This document shows positions 6,602-15,405 of a stretch of DNA of 22,032 nt, piece by piece; positions within the stretch are counted from its first letter, which is position 1; every line of letters begins with the position of its first letter. A program made the translations under genes and the position numbers. Source of the stretch: an uncultured Prevotella sp. (GTDB lineage: Bacteria > Bacteroidota > Bacteroidia > Bacteroidales > Bacteroidaceae). Under the pieces are notes generated by a model that saw only the letters and a list, made by a program, of their open reading frames with translations, searched no databases and was not told where the DNA came from. Location: assembly GCA_938018155.1 (NCBI GenBank), contig CALIIG010000115.1:1-22032 (forward strand). The letters are read 5' to 3'.

Positions 6602-6609
6602 TAAATTTG
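6602..6609 (+). promoter_or_regulatory. Putative lysS -7 box
   Basis: TAAATTTG fits TAnnTTTG and ends 38 bases before the lysS ATG. The upstream sequence is T-rich, but no TTTG stands at 19-21 bases. Confidence 0.45.
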
Positions 6610-6647
6610 CACCTTAGACAATAACAGAATTCGAATATAACGACACA

Positions 6648-8387
6648 ATGAACATTTTAGAGTTAAGTGAGCAGGAGATTGGCCGTCGCCAGAGTTTACA
6701 GGAGCTTCGCGACATGGGCATCAACCCCTATCCCGCCGAAGAGTTCGTAGTAAACGCCACAAGCGACGACATCAAGGCCAATTTCAAGGACAATGAACAG
6801 CGCGAAGTAACCATCGCAGGCCGCCTGATGGGCAAGCGAATCATGGGAAAGGCGTCGTTTGCAGAGCTGCAGGACGGCAAGGGACGCGTGCAATTGTACA
6901 TCTCGCGCGATGACCTCTGCCCCACAGAAAATAAGGATCTGTACAACAAAGTGTTTAAAAAACTTCTCGATATTGGCGACATCATAGGCGTTAAAGGCTA
7001 TGTTTTCAAAACACAGATGGGCGAAATATCGGTTCATGTGCAGGATATCAGGCTGCTTTCCAAGTCGCTTAAGCCGCTGCCTGTGGTGAAATATAAGGAC
7101 GGTGTGGCCTACGACAAGTTTGATGATGCCGAGCAACGTGCCCGCCAAAGGTATGTAGACCTCATCGTGAACGACGGCGTGAAGGACACTTTCCTCAAGC
7201 GTGCCACCGTGCTGCGCACCATGCGCCGCTTCTTTGACGACCGTGGCTATACGGAAGTAGAGACTCCTATTCTGCAATCTATTGCAGGAGGTGCAAGCGC
7301 AAGGCCTTTTATCACCCACTTTAATGCGCTGAACATCGACATGTACATGCGCATAGCCACTGAGCTTTACCTCAAAAGGCTCATCGTAGGAGGCTTTGAC
7401 GGCGTGTATGAGATAGGCAAAAACTTTCGCAACGAGGGTATGGACAAGTCGCATAATCCCGAGTTTACCTGCATGGAACTGTACGTGCCGTACAAGGATT
7501 ACAACTGGATGATGTCGTTTACCGAGCAGATGCTCGAAACCATTTGCGTGGCCGTAAACGGCAAACCCGAGGTAACCTATCCCGACGGTAAGGTGATAAG
7601 CTACAAGGCTCCGTTTAAAAGGTTGCCCATTCTCGACGCCATCAAGGAGAAAACAGGCTACGACCTGACGGGCCTTGGCGAGGAAGAGATTCGCGACATT
7701 GCCGTTAACAAGCTGAAAATGGAAAGTATCGACGAGAGCTTTGGCAAAGGAAAGCTCATCGATGAAATCTTCGGCGAGTTCTGTGAAGGCAATTTTATAC
7801 AGCCCACTTTTATTACTGACTATCCCGTTGAGATGAGTCCGTTGACGAAAATGCACCGCTCTAAAGGCGGTCTTACCGAGCGCTTCGAGCTGATGATCAA
7901 CGGCAAGGAGCTGGCAAATGCCTATTCGGAGCTGAACGACCCGATTGACCAGGAACAGCGTTTCGTCGACCAGATGAAACTTGCAGACAAGGGAGATGAC
8001 GAGGCAATGGTTATCGACTACGACTTCCTGCGTGCTTTACAGTATGGCATGCCGCCGACATCGGGAATAGGAATAGGAATAGACCGCCTGGTAATGCTGA
8101 TGACAGGCAAGGAGTTTATTCAGGAAGTGATGCTCTTCCCGCAGCTGAAGCCTGAGGTAAAAATGCCGCAAAGCCCGGTGAAGGAATGGGCAAAGCTCGG
8201 CGTTTCCGAAGACTGGGTGTACGTTCTGCGTAAGGCTGGCTTCAACCTTATATCGGACATCAGAGACCAGAAGGCACAGGGACTGCAGCAGAAAATGACG
8301 GAAATAAACAAGAAATACAAGCTCGGCTACGAACGTCCGTCATTGGAAGAGATCCAGAAATGGATTGACGGCTCGAAAGAAGACTAA
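6648..8387 (+). CDS. lysS: Lysyl-tRNA synthetase (class II)
   Basis: LysRS charges tRNA-Lys with lysine in the cytoplasm. The 579-residue protein begins with an OB-fold anticodon-binding domain (about 55-150, VTIAGRLMGKRIMGKASFAE), followed by the class II catalytic core. Motif 2 is FRNEGMDKSHNPEFTCMELY (about 259-278) and motif 3 is GIGIGIDRLVML (about 471-482). It is longer than the roughly 505 residues of E. coli LysS. The last 80 residues or so (from VKEWAKLGVSEDWVYVLRKA) form a small helical extension that I associate with Bacteroidota LysS proteins. The gene is divergent from the thioesterase gene. In several Bacteroidales I recall the order lysS-gpsA-pgi; here pgi follows after only 176 bases and gpsA is absent. 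Confidence 0.97.
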   Translation: MNILELSEQEIGRRQSLQELRDMGINPYPAEEFVVNATSDDIKANFKDNEQREVTIAGRLMGKRIMGKASFAELQDGKGRVQLYISRDDLCPTENKDLYNKVFKKLLDIGDIIGVKGYVFKTQMGEISVHVQDIRLLSKSLKPLPVVKYKDGVAYDKFDDAEQRARQRYVDLIVNDGVKDTFLKRATVLRTMRRFFDDRGYTEVETPILQSIAGGASARPFITHFNALNIDMYMRIATELYLKRLIVGGFDGVYEIGKNFRNEGMDKSHNPEFTCMELYVPYKDYNWMMSFTEQMLETICVAVNGKPEVTYPDGKVISYKAPFKRLPILDAIKEKTGYDLTGLGEEEIRDIAVNKLKMESIDESFGKGKLIDEIFGEFCEGNFIQPTFITDYPVEMSPLTKMHRSKGGLTERFELMINGKELANAYSELNDPIDQEQRFVDQMKLADKGDDEAMVIDYDFLRALQYGMPPTSGIGIGIDRLVMLMTGKEFIQEVMLFPQLKPEVKMPQSPVKEWAKLGVSEDWVYVLRKAGFNLISDIRDQKAQGLQQKMTEINKKYKLGYERPSLEEIQKWIDGSKED

Positions 8388-8475
8388 ACGAAAGTATCGA
8401 CTTTACAAAAATAACATTAAATAACAACGACGGGATTTCATCTTCAAAAGACACAGAATGGCATTGAAAAGGCTT

Positions 8476-8512
8476 AGACAGGCAAGATGTCAACATCAAT
8501 ATTTACCTGTCT
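8476..8512. repeat. Nested inverted repeat upstream of pgi
   Basis: AGACAGG (8476-8482) pairs with CCTGTCT (8506-8512), enclosing a smaller hairpin GATGT-CA-ACATC (8486-8497). It lies 89 bases after the lysS stop and 51 bases before the first pgi ATG, followed by a T-rich stretch with repeated GTCT. It may be a lysS terminator or part of a pgi leader. No uninterrupted T-tract follows it. Confidence 0.35.
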
Positions 8513-8563
8513 GTCTTAAAAAAATATGTTCTTTTTGTCTTTATGTCTTGTATTCCTGTCTAA

Positions 8564-9937
8564 ATGTCAAACAACACAATGAAGAATATTTCATTAGACA
8601 TTACAAAAGCAAAGCAGTTCCTTGCCAAAGGTGCTGTTGAAGGTTTTGAGACTAAAGCCAGGGCCGCTCAGGAAGCACTTGAGAATGGTACCTGTGCAGG
8701 TAACGACTTTTTAGGCTGGCTTCATCTGCCCTCTGAAACGACAGAGGCCTTCCTCGACGAGGTTCAGGCATGCGCAAACACGCTGCGAAGCAAGTGCGAA
8801 GTGGTGGTAGTGGCCGGCATTGGCGGCTCTTACCTTGGTGCTCGCGCCGTTATTGAGGCTCTGGGTAACGCCTTTTCGTGGCTCGTTGCCGATGGCAAGA
8901 ACCCGGCAATTCTCTTTGCAGGCAACAACATTGGCGAAGATTATCTGGCCGAACTCACCGATTATCTGAAGACAAAGAGGTTTGGTGTAATCAATATTTC
9001 AAAGTCGGGCACCACCACTGAAACCGCTCTTACCTTCCGTTTATTGAAGAAACAGTGTGAGGCACAGCGCGGAAAGGCAGAGGCTAAGGACGTAATTGTT
9101 GCCATTACTGATGCACATAAGGGTGCCGCTCGCGCCGCAGCCGACAAGGAAGGCTACAAAACTTTCGTCATTCCTGACAATGTAGGCGGACGCTTCTCCG
9201 TGCTTACACCCGTAGGATTACTGCCTATTGCCATCGCCGGTTTCGACATAAAGGCACTGGTTCGTGGTGCACAAGATATGGAGAAAGCCGTGGCAAAGGA
9301 CGTGCCTTTTGCCGAAAACATAGCTGCTCAATATGCTGCAACCCGTCAGGCACTGTACACAGAGGCAGGCAAAAAAATTGAAATTGTAGTAAACTTCCAG
9401 CCTAAACTGCACTTCCTTGCAGAGTGGTGGAAACAGCTCTACGGCGAAAGCGAAGGCAAGGAAAACAAGGGAATATTCCCTGCTGCATGCGATTTTACCA
9501 CCGATTTGCACTCAATGGGTCAATGGATACAGGAGGGTGAACGCAGCATTTTTGAAACAGTTATCTCTGTTGAGGAGCCAAACCGTAAGCTTCTGTTCCC
9601 TCATGACGACGAGAATCTTGACGGATTGAACTTCCTTGAGGGCAAGCGCGTTGACGAAGTAAACAAGATGGCCGAGCTGGGTACACGCCTGGCACATGTC
9701 GACGGTGGCGTTCCCAACCTGCGTTTAAGCGTTCCACAGCTCAACGAATACTACGTAGGACAACTCATTTACTTCTTTGAGAAGGCGTGTGGCATTAGTG
9801 GACTGCTTGAGAATGTGAACCCATTCAACCAGCCTGGCGTCGAAGCCTACAAGAAAAACATGTTTGCACTGCTCAACAAACCGGGCTACGAGGCAGAGAG
9901 CAAGACCATTAAAGAGCGTCTTGCAAACGAGAAATAG
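8564..9937 (+). CDS. pgi: Glucose-6-phosphate isomerase
   Basis: Pgi interconverts glucose-6-phosphate and fructose-6-phosphate in glycolysis. The 457-residue length matches the short bacterial class (B. subtilis type, about 450). SIS-domain phosphate-binding patterns are clear: [16 protein letters not shown] (about 85-100) and [16 protein letters not shown] (about 144-159). The family signature DNVGGRFSV lies near 205-213, and the C-terminal sugar-binding stretch includes [20 protein letters not shown]. Two starts are possible: ATG 8564 (MSNNTMKN) or ATG 8579 (MKNISLD). The second fits better with how I remember family N termini, but neither has a Shine-Dalgarno sequence. The HAD phosphatase gene follows after a long inverted repeat. 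Confidence 0.95.
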   Translation: MSNNTMKNISLDITKAKQFLAKGAVEGFETKARAAQEALENGTCAGNDFLGWLHLPSETTEAFLDEVQACANTLRSKCEVVVVAGIGGSYLGARAVIEALGNAFSWLVADGKNPAILFAGNNIGEDYLAELTDYLKTKRFGVINISKSGTTTETALTFRLLKKQCEAQRGKAEAKDVIVAITDAHKGAARAAADKEGYKTFVIPDNVGGRFSVLTPVGLLPIAIAGFDIKALVRGAQDMEKAVAKDVPFAENIAAQYAATRQALYTEAGKKIEIVVNFQPKLHFLAEWWKQLYGESEGKENKGIFPAACDFTTDLHSMGQWIQEGERSIFETVISVEEPNRKLLFPHDDENLDGLNFLEGKRVDEVNKMAELGTRLAHVDGGVPNLRLSVPQLNEYYVGQLIYFFEKACGISGLLENVNPFNQPGVEAYKKNMFALLNKPGYEAESKTIKERLANEK

Positions 9938-9981
9938 AAGCTGATTCCTGTCATAAAGACAAATCATCATTGCATAAAGCC

Positions 9982-10033
9982 ATCGACCTCACAGGGGCGT
10001 TCGAACAGAACTCGGACGGCTCGTGAGGTCGAT
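9982..10033 (+). terminator. Long inverted repeat after pgi, probable terminator or leader stem
   Basis: ATCGACCTCAC (9982-9992) pairs perfectly with GTGAGGTCGAT (10023-10033) across a 30-base loop that contains the small palindrome TTCGAA. The sequence after the stem is ATTTTC. It begins 44 bases past the pgi stop and ends 22 bases before the likely HAD start. An upstream in-frame GTG for the HAD gene lies in the right arm, which argues against that start. Confidence 0.5.
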
Positions 10034-10055
10034 ATTTTCATCAACAATGTTTCTT

Positions 10056-10805
10056 ATGAACCTTATTCAGGAGGCTATTGCCAAATATAACGACAGCATT
10101 GCTCATCTTTTCCCCAACGAAAAGCCTGTATTTAGCCCTAAAGCCGTATTGTTTGATATGGACGGTGTGCTGTACGACTCGATGCCTAACCATGCCATCG
10201 CATGGGAAGAATCCATGAAAAAGTTCGGCATTACGATGACAAAGGCCGACGCCTACGCCACTGAAGGAGCGCGTGGCTTTGAGACCATCATGCGCTTTGT
10301 AAAGCAACAGCAGGGCCGTGACATCACAAAGGAGGAGGCTGAACGCATGTATGAGGAGAAGGCAAGGGTGTACCATAGCTTGCCTGATGCCCCAATCTTC
10401 GACGGAGTAAAGGCTTTGATGAAGAAGATTACAGATTCAGGACTTATTGTAAACATCGTTACGGGTAGTGCGCAACGCCAGTTAATCAACCGCTTAATGG
10501 ACGATTTCAGCGACTTTCTCACCCCCGAGCATATCACAACAGCCTTTGATGTGAAGTACGGCAAACCGAATCCGGACCCCTATCTCACAGGATTGCGAAA
10601 GGCAGGAAATCTTAATCCCTGGGAGGGTATTGTGGTTGAGAACGCGCCACTCGGTGTTAAGGCCGGTACATCAGCACATATTTTCACCGTGGCTATTAAC
10701 AGCGGGCCGTTGCCTGACAGCGCACTCACCCGCGAAGGAGCCAATATTCTGTACCAGCATATTGCAGAATTCTGCGACGACTGGGAGCAATTTGTCAGGG
10801 TATAA
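10056..10805 (+). CDS. HAD-family phosphatase, beta-phosphoglucomutase-like
   Basis: This is a class I HAD hydrolase with a C1-type helical cap, expected to act on a phosphorylated sugar or a similar small metabolite in the cytoplasm. Motif I is VLFDMDGVLYDSMPNHAIAW (Asp nucleophile in DMDGV), motif II is IVTGSAQRQ, the motif III lysine lies in YGKPNPDPY, and motif IV is GIVVENAPLGVKAGTSA, where Asn replaces the commoner Asp after Glu. From ATG 10056 (MNLIQEA) it has 249 residues. ATG 10047 is possible. The frame is open further up to a GTG at 10023, but that codon lies in an inverted-repeat arm and would add a non-family N terminus. Its place behind pgi suggests a sugar-phosphate role, which is inference; no substrate can be assigned. 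Confidence 0.85.
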   Translation: MNLIQEAIAKYNDSIAHLFPNEKPVFSPKAVLFDMDGVLYDSMPNHAIAWEESMKKFGITMTKADAYATEGARGFETIMRFVKQQQGRDITKEEAERMYEEKARVYHSLPDAPIFDGVKALMKKITDSGLIVNIVTGSAQRQLINRLMDDFSDFLTPEHITTAFDVKYGKPNPDPYLTGLRKAGNLNPWEGIVVENAPLGVKAGTSAHIFTVAINSGPLPDSALTREGANILYQHIAEFCDDWEQFVRV

Positions 10806-10947
10806 AATCGGATTGAAAAAATCATGACTGCGGACTGATCCGCCTGACATGTCAAAAAGGATGCAGCCAATAAGTATTTTTCTTCATTAAATAATGTTGT
10901 TTCATTAGGCCATGACAAAGGAATATCGTTATCTTTATCCCCTGATT

Positions 10948-11631
10948 ATGCGAACATTTACCTTTATTCTATTCTTCTTGGCCACGCTTGGAGCCATGGC
11001 TCAGGACGCTGAGCAACCCAAGAAAAAGCTTGTTGTGGCCGACATTGAGACGCACGTCCCCCTGCGTAACGCCGTTGTCATCACCCAAAAAGGCTACCGC
11101 GACACTACCAATTACAGGGGAATATGCTACATTCCCGAAACATTCGACACGCTTATCGTGTATCGTTCGTCTTACCTTGTTGAGAAATTACTGCCCAAAG
11201 AGGTAAGAGATACCACATTTTTAATTCCTTCAGGCAAGAGCATAGAAGAAGTAACGGTATGGGGGAAAAGCGCATCAAGCCGACTAACGGAAGGTATTGA
11301 CGAGCAAAAGAAACGCATATTGCCAAACTCTAACGGTACAGGCGTAGTGACTTCGTTTGATTTTGCCCGCATGTTAGACGCACGATACAGGCGCGATCAG
11401 AAGCATTTGCGGAACGTTCGACAAAAGTTTCGCGAGATGGATAAGGTGGACGACCCCATAGAAAAGGCTTATTTACGGGCACTCGAAGAAAAGAAATATC
11501 AGGAGGAACTGAAGAAAAAGGAGGAAGAACGCAAGGCTGTTCTGCAACAAAAAGCCCGTCAGGAGATGGTAGAAAAGCAAGAAACTACGAAGGAACAGGA
11601 GCAGAAGGAAGAAAACAAACAGCATGATTGA
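10948..11631 (+). CDS. Secreted CarboxypepD_reg-like protein with charged coiled-coil tail
   Basis: From ATG 10948 the protein is 227 residues and starts with a good signal peptide (MRTFTFILFFLATLGAMAQ). An upstream ATG at 10912 would put 12 polar residues before it and is less likely. After a short linker comes a beta-rich, carboxypeptidase-regulatory-like domain of about 80 residues (LVVADIETHVPLRNAVVI, then TTNYRGICYIPE and a strand ending DTTFLIP). A segment IEEVTVWGK, resembling the junction to a plug domain, follows. No barrel is present; the C-terminal 75 residues or so are Lys/Glu/Gln-rich and probably a coiled coil (EEKKYQEELKKKEEERKAVL). It would act in the periplasm or at the outer membrane. 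Its last 8 bases overlap the mnmA start (ATGATTGA), suggesting translational coupling. The molecular role is unknown. Confidence 0.75.
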   Translation: MRTFTFILFFLATLGAMAQDAEQPKKKLVVADIETHVPLRNAVVITQKGYRDTTNYRGICYIPETFDTLIVYRSSYLVEKLLPKEVRDTTFLIPSGKSIEEVTVWGKSASSRLTEGIDEQKKRILPNSNGTGVVTSFDFARMLDARYRRDQKHLRNVRQKFREMDKVDDPIEKAYLRALEEKKYQEELKKKEEERKAVLQQKARQEMVEKQETTKEQEQKEENKQHD

Positions 11632-12763
11632 CTACGAAAAACTAAAGGCTAAGCGCATTGCCGTGTTGCTTTCGGGTGGCGTTGACAGCAGTGTTGTTGT
11701 GCACGAATTTGCACAAAGGGACATCCATCCCGATTGTTTTTATATCAAAATAGGCCCGGAAGAAAAGGAGGAATGGGACTGCAACTCGGAGGAAGACCTC
11801 GAAATGGCAACGGCCGTAGCCCGCCGTTACGGATGCAATTTGCAGGTAATTGATTGCCATCACGAGTATTGGGACCAGGTTACACGTTATACCATGGAGA
11901 AGGTTAAAGCAGGTTTTACGCCCAATCCTGATGTAATGTGCAACCGTTTAATTAAGTTTGGTGCCTTCTATGAGAAGAAAGGGCACGACTACGACCTCGT
12001 TGCCACGGGCCATTATGCACAGACAGAGGTTATCAACGGGATGAAATGGCTCGTCACCAGCCCTGATCCCGTGAAGGATCAAACCGATTTTCTCGCACAG
12101 ATTTACGGCTGGCAGTTGCAGAAAGCCATCTTTCCCATCGGACATTTTGTAAAGGATGAAGTGAGAATTATTGCAGAACGCGAGCACCTTATCAATGCCA
12201 AGCGCAAGGATTCGCAAGGCATTTGCTTCCTCGGTAACATTAATTATAACGAGTATGTACGACGTTATCTCGGTGAGAAAACGGGCGACATTATAGAACT
12301 TGAAACCGGAAAGAAGATAGGAGAACATAAGGGTTTGTGGTTCCATACCATCGGACAGCGTAAAGGTCTCGGCCTTGGCGGCGGACCCTGGTTCGTTATT
12401 AAGAAGGACGTTACGAAGAATATTCTTTACGTCAGTCATGGTTACGACCCCGAAACAGCGTATAAAAAAGACTTCTTTGTGCACGATTTTCATCTTCTTA
12501 CTGCCGCTCCCGAATCCACAAAAGAGCAAAAAACAGATGGTATACCAGCAAATTGGTTGCGCATTACCTTCAAAATTCGCCATACCCCGGAGTATCACCC
12601 GGCATGGATTGAGCCAACAGACAAACAGGTTATTGACGAAGGCGGCAAGGCAATTATCCATTCTGACGAGAAGATTCATGGCGTAGCACCCGGACAATTT
12701 TGTGTGGTTTATGATGAAAATCATCATAAATGCTACGGCTCGGCAGAGATTTATATAGAATAA
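11624..12763 (+). CDS. mnmA: tRNA-uridine 2-sulfurtransferase (MnmA family)
   Basis: MnmA activates U34 of tRNA-Lys, -Glu and -Gln with ATP and inserts sulfur (s2U34). The 379-residue length is typical. The PP-loop is LSGGVDSS (16-23). The catalytic pair is Cys106 in PDVMCNRLIKFGAF and Cys201 in KDSQGICFLG, and TGHYAQ (128-133) and HTIGQRKGLGLGG are further family hallmarks. The common DSQEICF is DSQGICF here. Some Bacteroidales carry more than one MnmA paralogue, so this may not be the only copy. The start overlaps the secreted-protein gene by 8 bases. A tRNA-Gln gene, a possible substrate class though here with anticodon CTG, lies about 8 kb away. Confidence 0.93.
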   Translation: MIDYEKLKAKRIAVLLSGGVDSSVVVHEFAQRDIHPDCFYIKIGPEEKEEWDCNSEEDLEMATAVARRYGCNLQVIDCHHEYWDQVTRYTMEKVKAGFTPNPDVMCNRLIKFGAFYEKKGHDYDLVATGHYAQTEVINGMKWLVTSPDPVKDQTDFLAQIYGWQLQKAIFPIGHFVKDEVRIIAEREHLINAKRKDSQGICFLGNINYNEYVRRYLGEKTGDIIELETGKKIGEHKGLWFHTIGQRKGLGLGGGPWFVIKKDVTKNILYVSHGYDPETAYKKDFFVHDFHLLTAAPESTKEQKTDGIPANWLRITFKIRHTPEYHPAWIEPTDKQVIDEGGKAIIHSDEKIHGVAPGQFCVVYDENHHKCYGSAEIYIE

Positions 12764-12780
12764 AACCGTCTTTTTATTCT
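12757..12780 (+). terminator. AT-rich hairpin over the mnmA stop codon
   Basis: AGAATAAAA (12757-12765) pairs with TTTTATTCT (12772-12780) around a 6-base loop. The TAA stop lies in the left arm. The stem has almost no G/C and there is no immediate T-run, although T-rich sequence follows at 12785-12794. It is a weak terminator candidate. Confidence 0.35.
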
Positions 12781-12889
12781 CACCTTATTTTTTTAAGACC
12801 ATAACTTACCAACAAAACGAAAATGGTATTTTTTACTTAATCCCAATTGATAAAAGGGTAAGAATACTGCAATATAAAAATCAAATCAT

Positions 12890-13759
12890 ATGGAAACAAT
12901 AAGAAACAATCAGCTTTGTGTGGCTATTTCAGAGCACGGCGCAGAATTACAGAGTATCAAAGACGCTAGTGGGAAGGAATATTTATGGCAGGGCGACGCA
13001 CGCTTCTGGGCACGACGCTCACCTGTTCTCTTCCCCATTGTGGGCAGTTTGTGGAATAAAAGCTGCACCATTAATGGCAAAACCTATGAGATGGAGCGTC
13101 ATGGCTTTGCACGAGATAACAATTTTAAGCTCGTGGCAAAAGGCGAAACGAAAGCTGTTTTCGCTTTTACCGATACTCCTGAAACACTTAAATGCTACCC
13201 CTTTAAATTTAATTTGGCCGTAAGTTACAGGCTCGAGGGCAATCGAATACACGTAATTTGGCATGTCGAAAACACAGATGACAAGACTATTTATTTCCAA
13301 ATTGGCGGACATCCGGCCTTTAATCTTCCCGACATTCAATCGGGAGAGCCTGTACATGGCTGTTTACGCTTTGATACAAATAATCCTGTTCGCCGGTTTG
13401 CCACGGTAAAAGGATGCCTGGACAGTACCCGGCACGAAACGGTAGAAACCCAAAATGGGATGTGGAATTTTACAGACAGCTCGTTCGAAAACGACGCATT
13501 AGTCATCGATCACTGTCAGCTTCACCGCATCGATTTGCTTAATAGCAAGGGCGAAACCGAAATAAGCGTCAACTTTAAAGCCCCTGCCGTAGGCATCTGG
13601 ACACCACACGGTAAGAACGCTCCCTTCATATGTATTGAACCTTGGTACGGTGTAGCCGATGTCGCAGGCTTTGAAGGCGACATCCACGACCGTTATTTAA
13701 TGAACCAATTGCTGCCCGGAGCCAGCTTTATGGCCCAATATACAATAACAATTGGTTAA
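12890..13759 (+). CDS. Aldose 1-epimerase family protein (LacX-like)
   Basis: The 289-residue protein is a galactose-mutarotase-fold protein of the LacX-like branch, predicted to interconvert alpha and beta anomers of an aldose or to bind a hexose-6-phosphate. Key residues fit: Arg/His in MERHGFARD (His71), His141 in QIGGHPAFNLP, and the presumed catalytic Glu near 250 in CIEPWYGVAD. No signal peptide is present, so it is cytoplasmic. It begins METIRNNQL 126 bases after mnmA, probably as a separate unit, and no clear promoter was found. It faces the rsgA operon, with a hairpin between. Substrate unknown; the family assignment is strong. Confidence 0.88.
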   Translation: METIRNNQLCVAISEHGAELQSIKDASGKEYLWQGDARFWARRSPVLFPIVGSLWNKSCTINGKTYEMERHGFARDNNFKLVAKGETKAVFAFTDTPETLKCYPFKFNLAVSYRLEGNRIHVIWHVENTDDKTIYFQIGGHPAFNLPDIQSGEPVHGCLRFDTNNPVRRFATVKGCLDSTRHETVETQNGMWNFTDSSFENDALVIDHCQLHRIDLLNSKGETEISVNFKAPAVGIWTPHGKNAPFICIEPWYGVADVAGFEGDIHDRYLMNQLLPGASFMAQYTITIG

Positions 13760-13800
13760 AGCAAGGCTAACCATCAGCCAAATAAAAGTCAGCCACTGAC

Positions 13801-13842
13801 TAAAAAATATCGCGAAGTCTGCACTTAGTAGGCTTCGCGATA
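13801..13842 (-). terminator. Intrinsic terminator overlapping the 3' end of rsgA
   Basis: Reading leftward, a 10-bp stem TATCGCGAAG (13842-13833) pairs with CTTCGCGATA (13817-13808) around a 15-base loop and is followed by a T-run (complement of 13802-13807). The first arm encodes the last residues of RsgA and the stop codon lies in the loop, so the hairpin is read as both codons and terminator. A second small hairpin, AGTCAG-CCA-CTGACT, lies next to it. Confidence 0.75.
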
Positions 13843-14811
13843 CTTTCCTTCTTCCTTATCTTCAAGCATTGAAAGATACGACTGGTAGCGGCTTTCGGCA
13901 ATATAATGCTCGTCTACTGCCTTGCGCACTGCACAGCCAGGCTCATGGGTATGCGTGCAATTATTAAAACGACAATTGTGTGAAAACTCGAAAATTTCCC
14001 TGAAATAGCCCGATATTTCCTCTGGTTCCATATTGAAAGTACCAAAGCCTTTAATACCGGGTGTGTCTATAATATACCCCCCCTCCGGCAGCATGTGCAT
14101 CTCTGAAAAGGTTGTTGTGTGCATGCCCGTGTCGTGAGCATCACTTATTTCTGCCACCTTCGCACAGGCTTCCGGTATGATAAGGTTCATTAAAGTTGAT
14201 TTACCCACACCCGAATTACCGCTTAAAAGCGTCACCTTGTCTTTGAGCTGAGTATATAAAGATTGCATGCTCTCCCAGCCGTAATGGGCTTTTCCCAACA
14301 CCTTAGCATCGTCATGAGCACAGTTTTCCTCTTGTAAGGCCGATACCTCATGACATTCATACCCTACCGTTTCATACAGCTTCACCATCATTTGCTGATA
14401 GTGCCGCTCCTCCTCATCAAGAAGATCGGTTTTGTTGAAAACAAGAATTACCGGTACCCGATAGGCTTCTGCCGAAGCCAGGAAACGGTCAATGAACGTG
14501 GTTGACGTCTGCGGGTGCTTTACCGTAACCACAAGAAACGCCTGGTCTACGTTGGCAGCCAGTATATGGCTTTGCTTAGAGAGGTTCTGCGACTTACGTA
14601 TAATATAGTTGCGTCTGTCGGCAATGGCCGTTATAAAGGCCGTACCCCCGGTGTTTTCAGCTATTTCTACATGATCGCCTACGGCCACAGGGTTCGTAGA
14701 CCGTATCCCCTTTAAGCGGAAATTACCCTTTATTTTGCTCTCAACAAGTCGGCCGTCGGCAGTTCTTACCGTATACCACGAACCCGTATTCCTGACTACC
14801 AGTCCTTGCAT
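13825..14811 (-). CDS. rsgA: Small-ribosomal-subunit biogenesis GTPase RsgA
   Basis: RsgA is a circularly permuted GTPase that checks late 30S subunit assembly and releases RbfA. The 328 residues show an N-terminal OB fold (1-65), then the GTPase motifs in permuted order: NKTD (G4, 126-129), GNSGVGKST (G1, 198-206), the switch region DTGMHTTT (227-234) and DTPG (G3, 249-252). The C-terminal zinc site is Cys280, Cys285, His287 and Cys293 in [14 protein letters not shown]. It starts 5 bases after the frr stop, so the two form an operon, and it ends in a hairpin terminator. Together with frr, rsmA and rsfS it makes ribosome assembly and recycling a clear theme of this segment. Confidence 0.96.
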   Translation of the reverse strand: MQGLVVRNTGSWYTVRTADGRLVESKIKGNFRLKGIRSTNPVAVGDHVEIAENTGGTAFITAIADRRNYIIRKSQNLSKQSHILAANVDQAFLVVTVKHPQTSTTFIDRFLASAEAYRVPVILVFNKTDLLDEEERHYQQMMVKLYETVGYECHEVSALQEENCAHDDAKVLGKAHYGWESMQSLYTQLKDKVTLLSGNSGVGKSTLMNLIIPEACAKVAEISDAHDTGMHTTTFSEMHMLPEGGYIIDTPGIKGFGTFNMEPEEISGYFREIFEFSHNCRFNNCTHTHEPGCAVRKAVDEHYIAESRYQSYLSMLEDKEEGKYREAY

Positions 14812-14816
14812 CAGCC

Positions 14817-15377
14817 TTATACGGTCATCACTTCCTTCTGCTTTTCAGCCAGAATTCGTTCAATTTCCTTAATAAATTTGTCGTGTAGCTTCTGCAAATC
14901 GTTCTCTGCATCCTTCTCCACATCTTCAGAAAGACCGTCTTTAATGGCTTTTTTCAGCTTGTCTTTAAAGTCGGAACGCACATTGCGCACCTGCACTTTT
15001 GTCTGCTCTCCTATCTTGTTGCATTGCTTTACAAGCTCTTTACGACGCTCCTCCGTGGGCTGCGGAATACGCAGGATAACCATTTCGCCGTTGTTTTCAG
15101 GCGTTATACCTACATCGCTATCCATGATACCCTTCTCAATATCTTTAATAGCCTTGCGGTCCCACGGGCGTATGGTGATGGTGCGGGCATCGGTAACCTG
15201 CATGGCTGCCACCTGATTCAGCGGTACAACCTGACCATACGACTCAACCCTTACGTTGTCAAGAATTGCCGTATTGGCACGTCCGGCACGAATGCGTGCA
15301 AGCTCTTCCTGAAGGAACTTTGCGCTTTTGCCCATCTTGTTTTCGGCACTTTTCAATGTCTCTTTTACGTCTAACAT
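14817..15377 (-). CDS. frr: Ribosome recycling factor
   Basis: RRF splits post-termination ribosomes together with EF-G. The 186-residue length is standard. The three-helix bundle carries typical segments: the N-terminal helix with [20 protein letters not shown], then [39 protein letters not shown] and [14 protein letters not shown], and the C-terminal helices with [15 protein letters not shown] and [13 protein letters not shown]. It is the first gene of the frr-rsgA operon. A promoter lies just upstream, with TTG and TAATTTTG separated by 20 bases, giving a leader of about 20 bases. Confidence 0.97.
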   Translation of the reverse strand: MLDVKETLKSAENKMGKSAKFLQEELARIRAGRANTAILDNVRVESYGQVVPLNQVAAMQVTDARTITIRPWDRKAIKDIEKGIMDSDVGITPENNGEMVILRIPQPTEERRKELVKQCNKIGEQTKVQVRNVRSDFKDKLKKAIKDGLSEDVEKDAENDLQKLHDKFIKEIERILAEKQKEVMTV

Positions 15378-15405
15378 ATTCGTTTGCTTTTAGTTATTAT
15401 TTTCA

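Noticed and set aside
6696..7856. Long open frame (386 codons) on the minus strand inside lysS
   Set aside because: It is the antisense of a certain gene, shows no domain or signal, and arises from codon bias of lysS.
10023..10055. Upstream GTG start for the HAD phosphatase
   Set aside because: The GTG is the first codon of the right arm of an 11-bp inverted repeat, and the added residues do not resemble the family's N terminus; ATG 10056 is better.
11948..12727. Open frame of 259 codons on the minus strand inside mnmA
   Set aside because: It is a shadow of mnmA with no recognisable domain and an unnatural composition.
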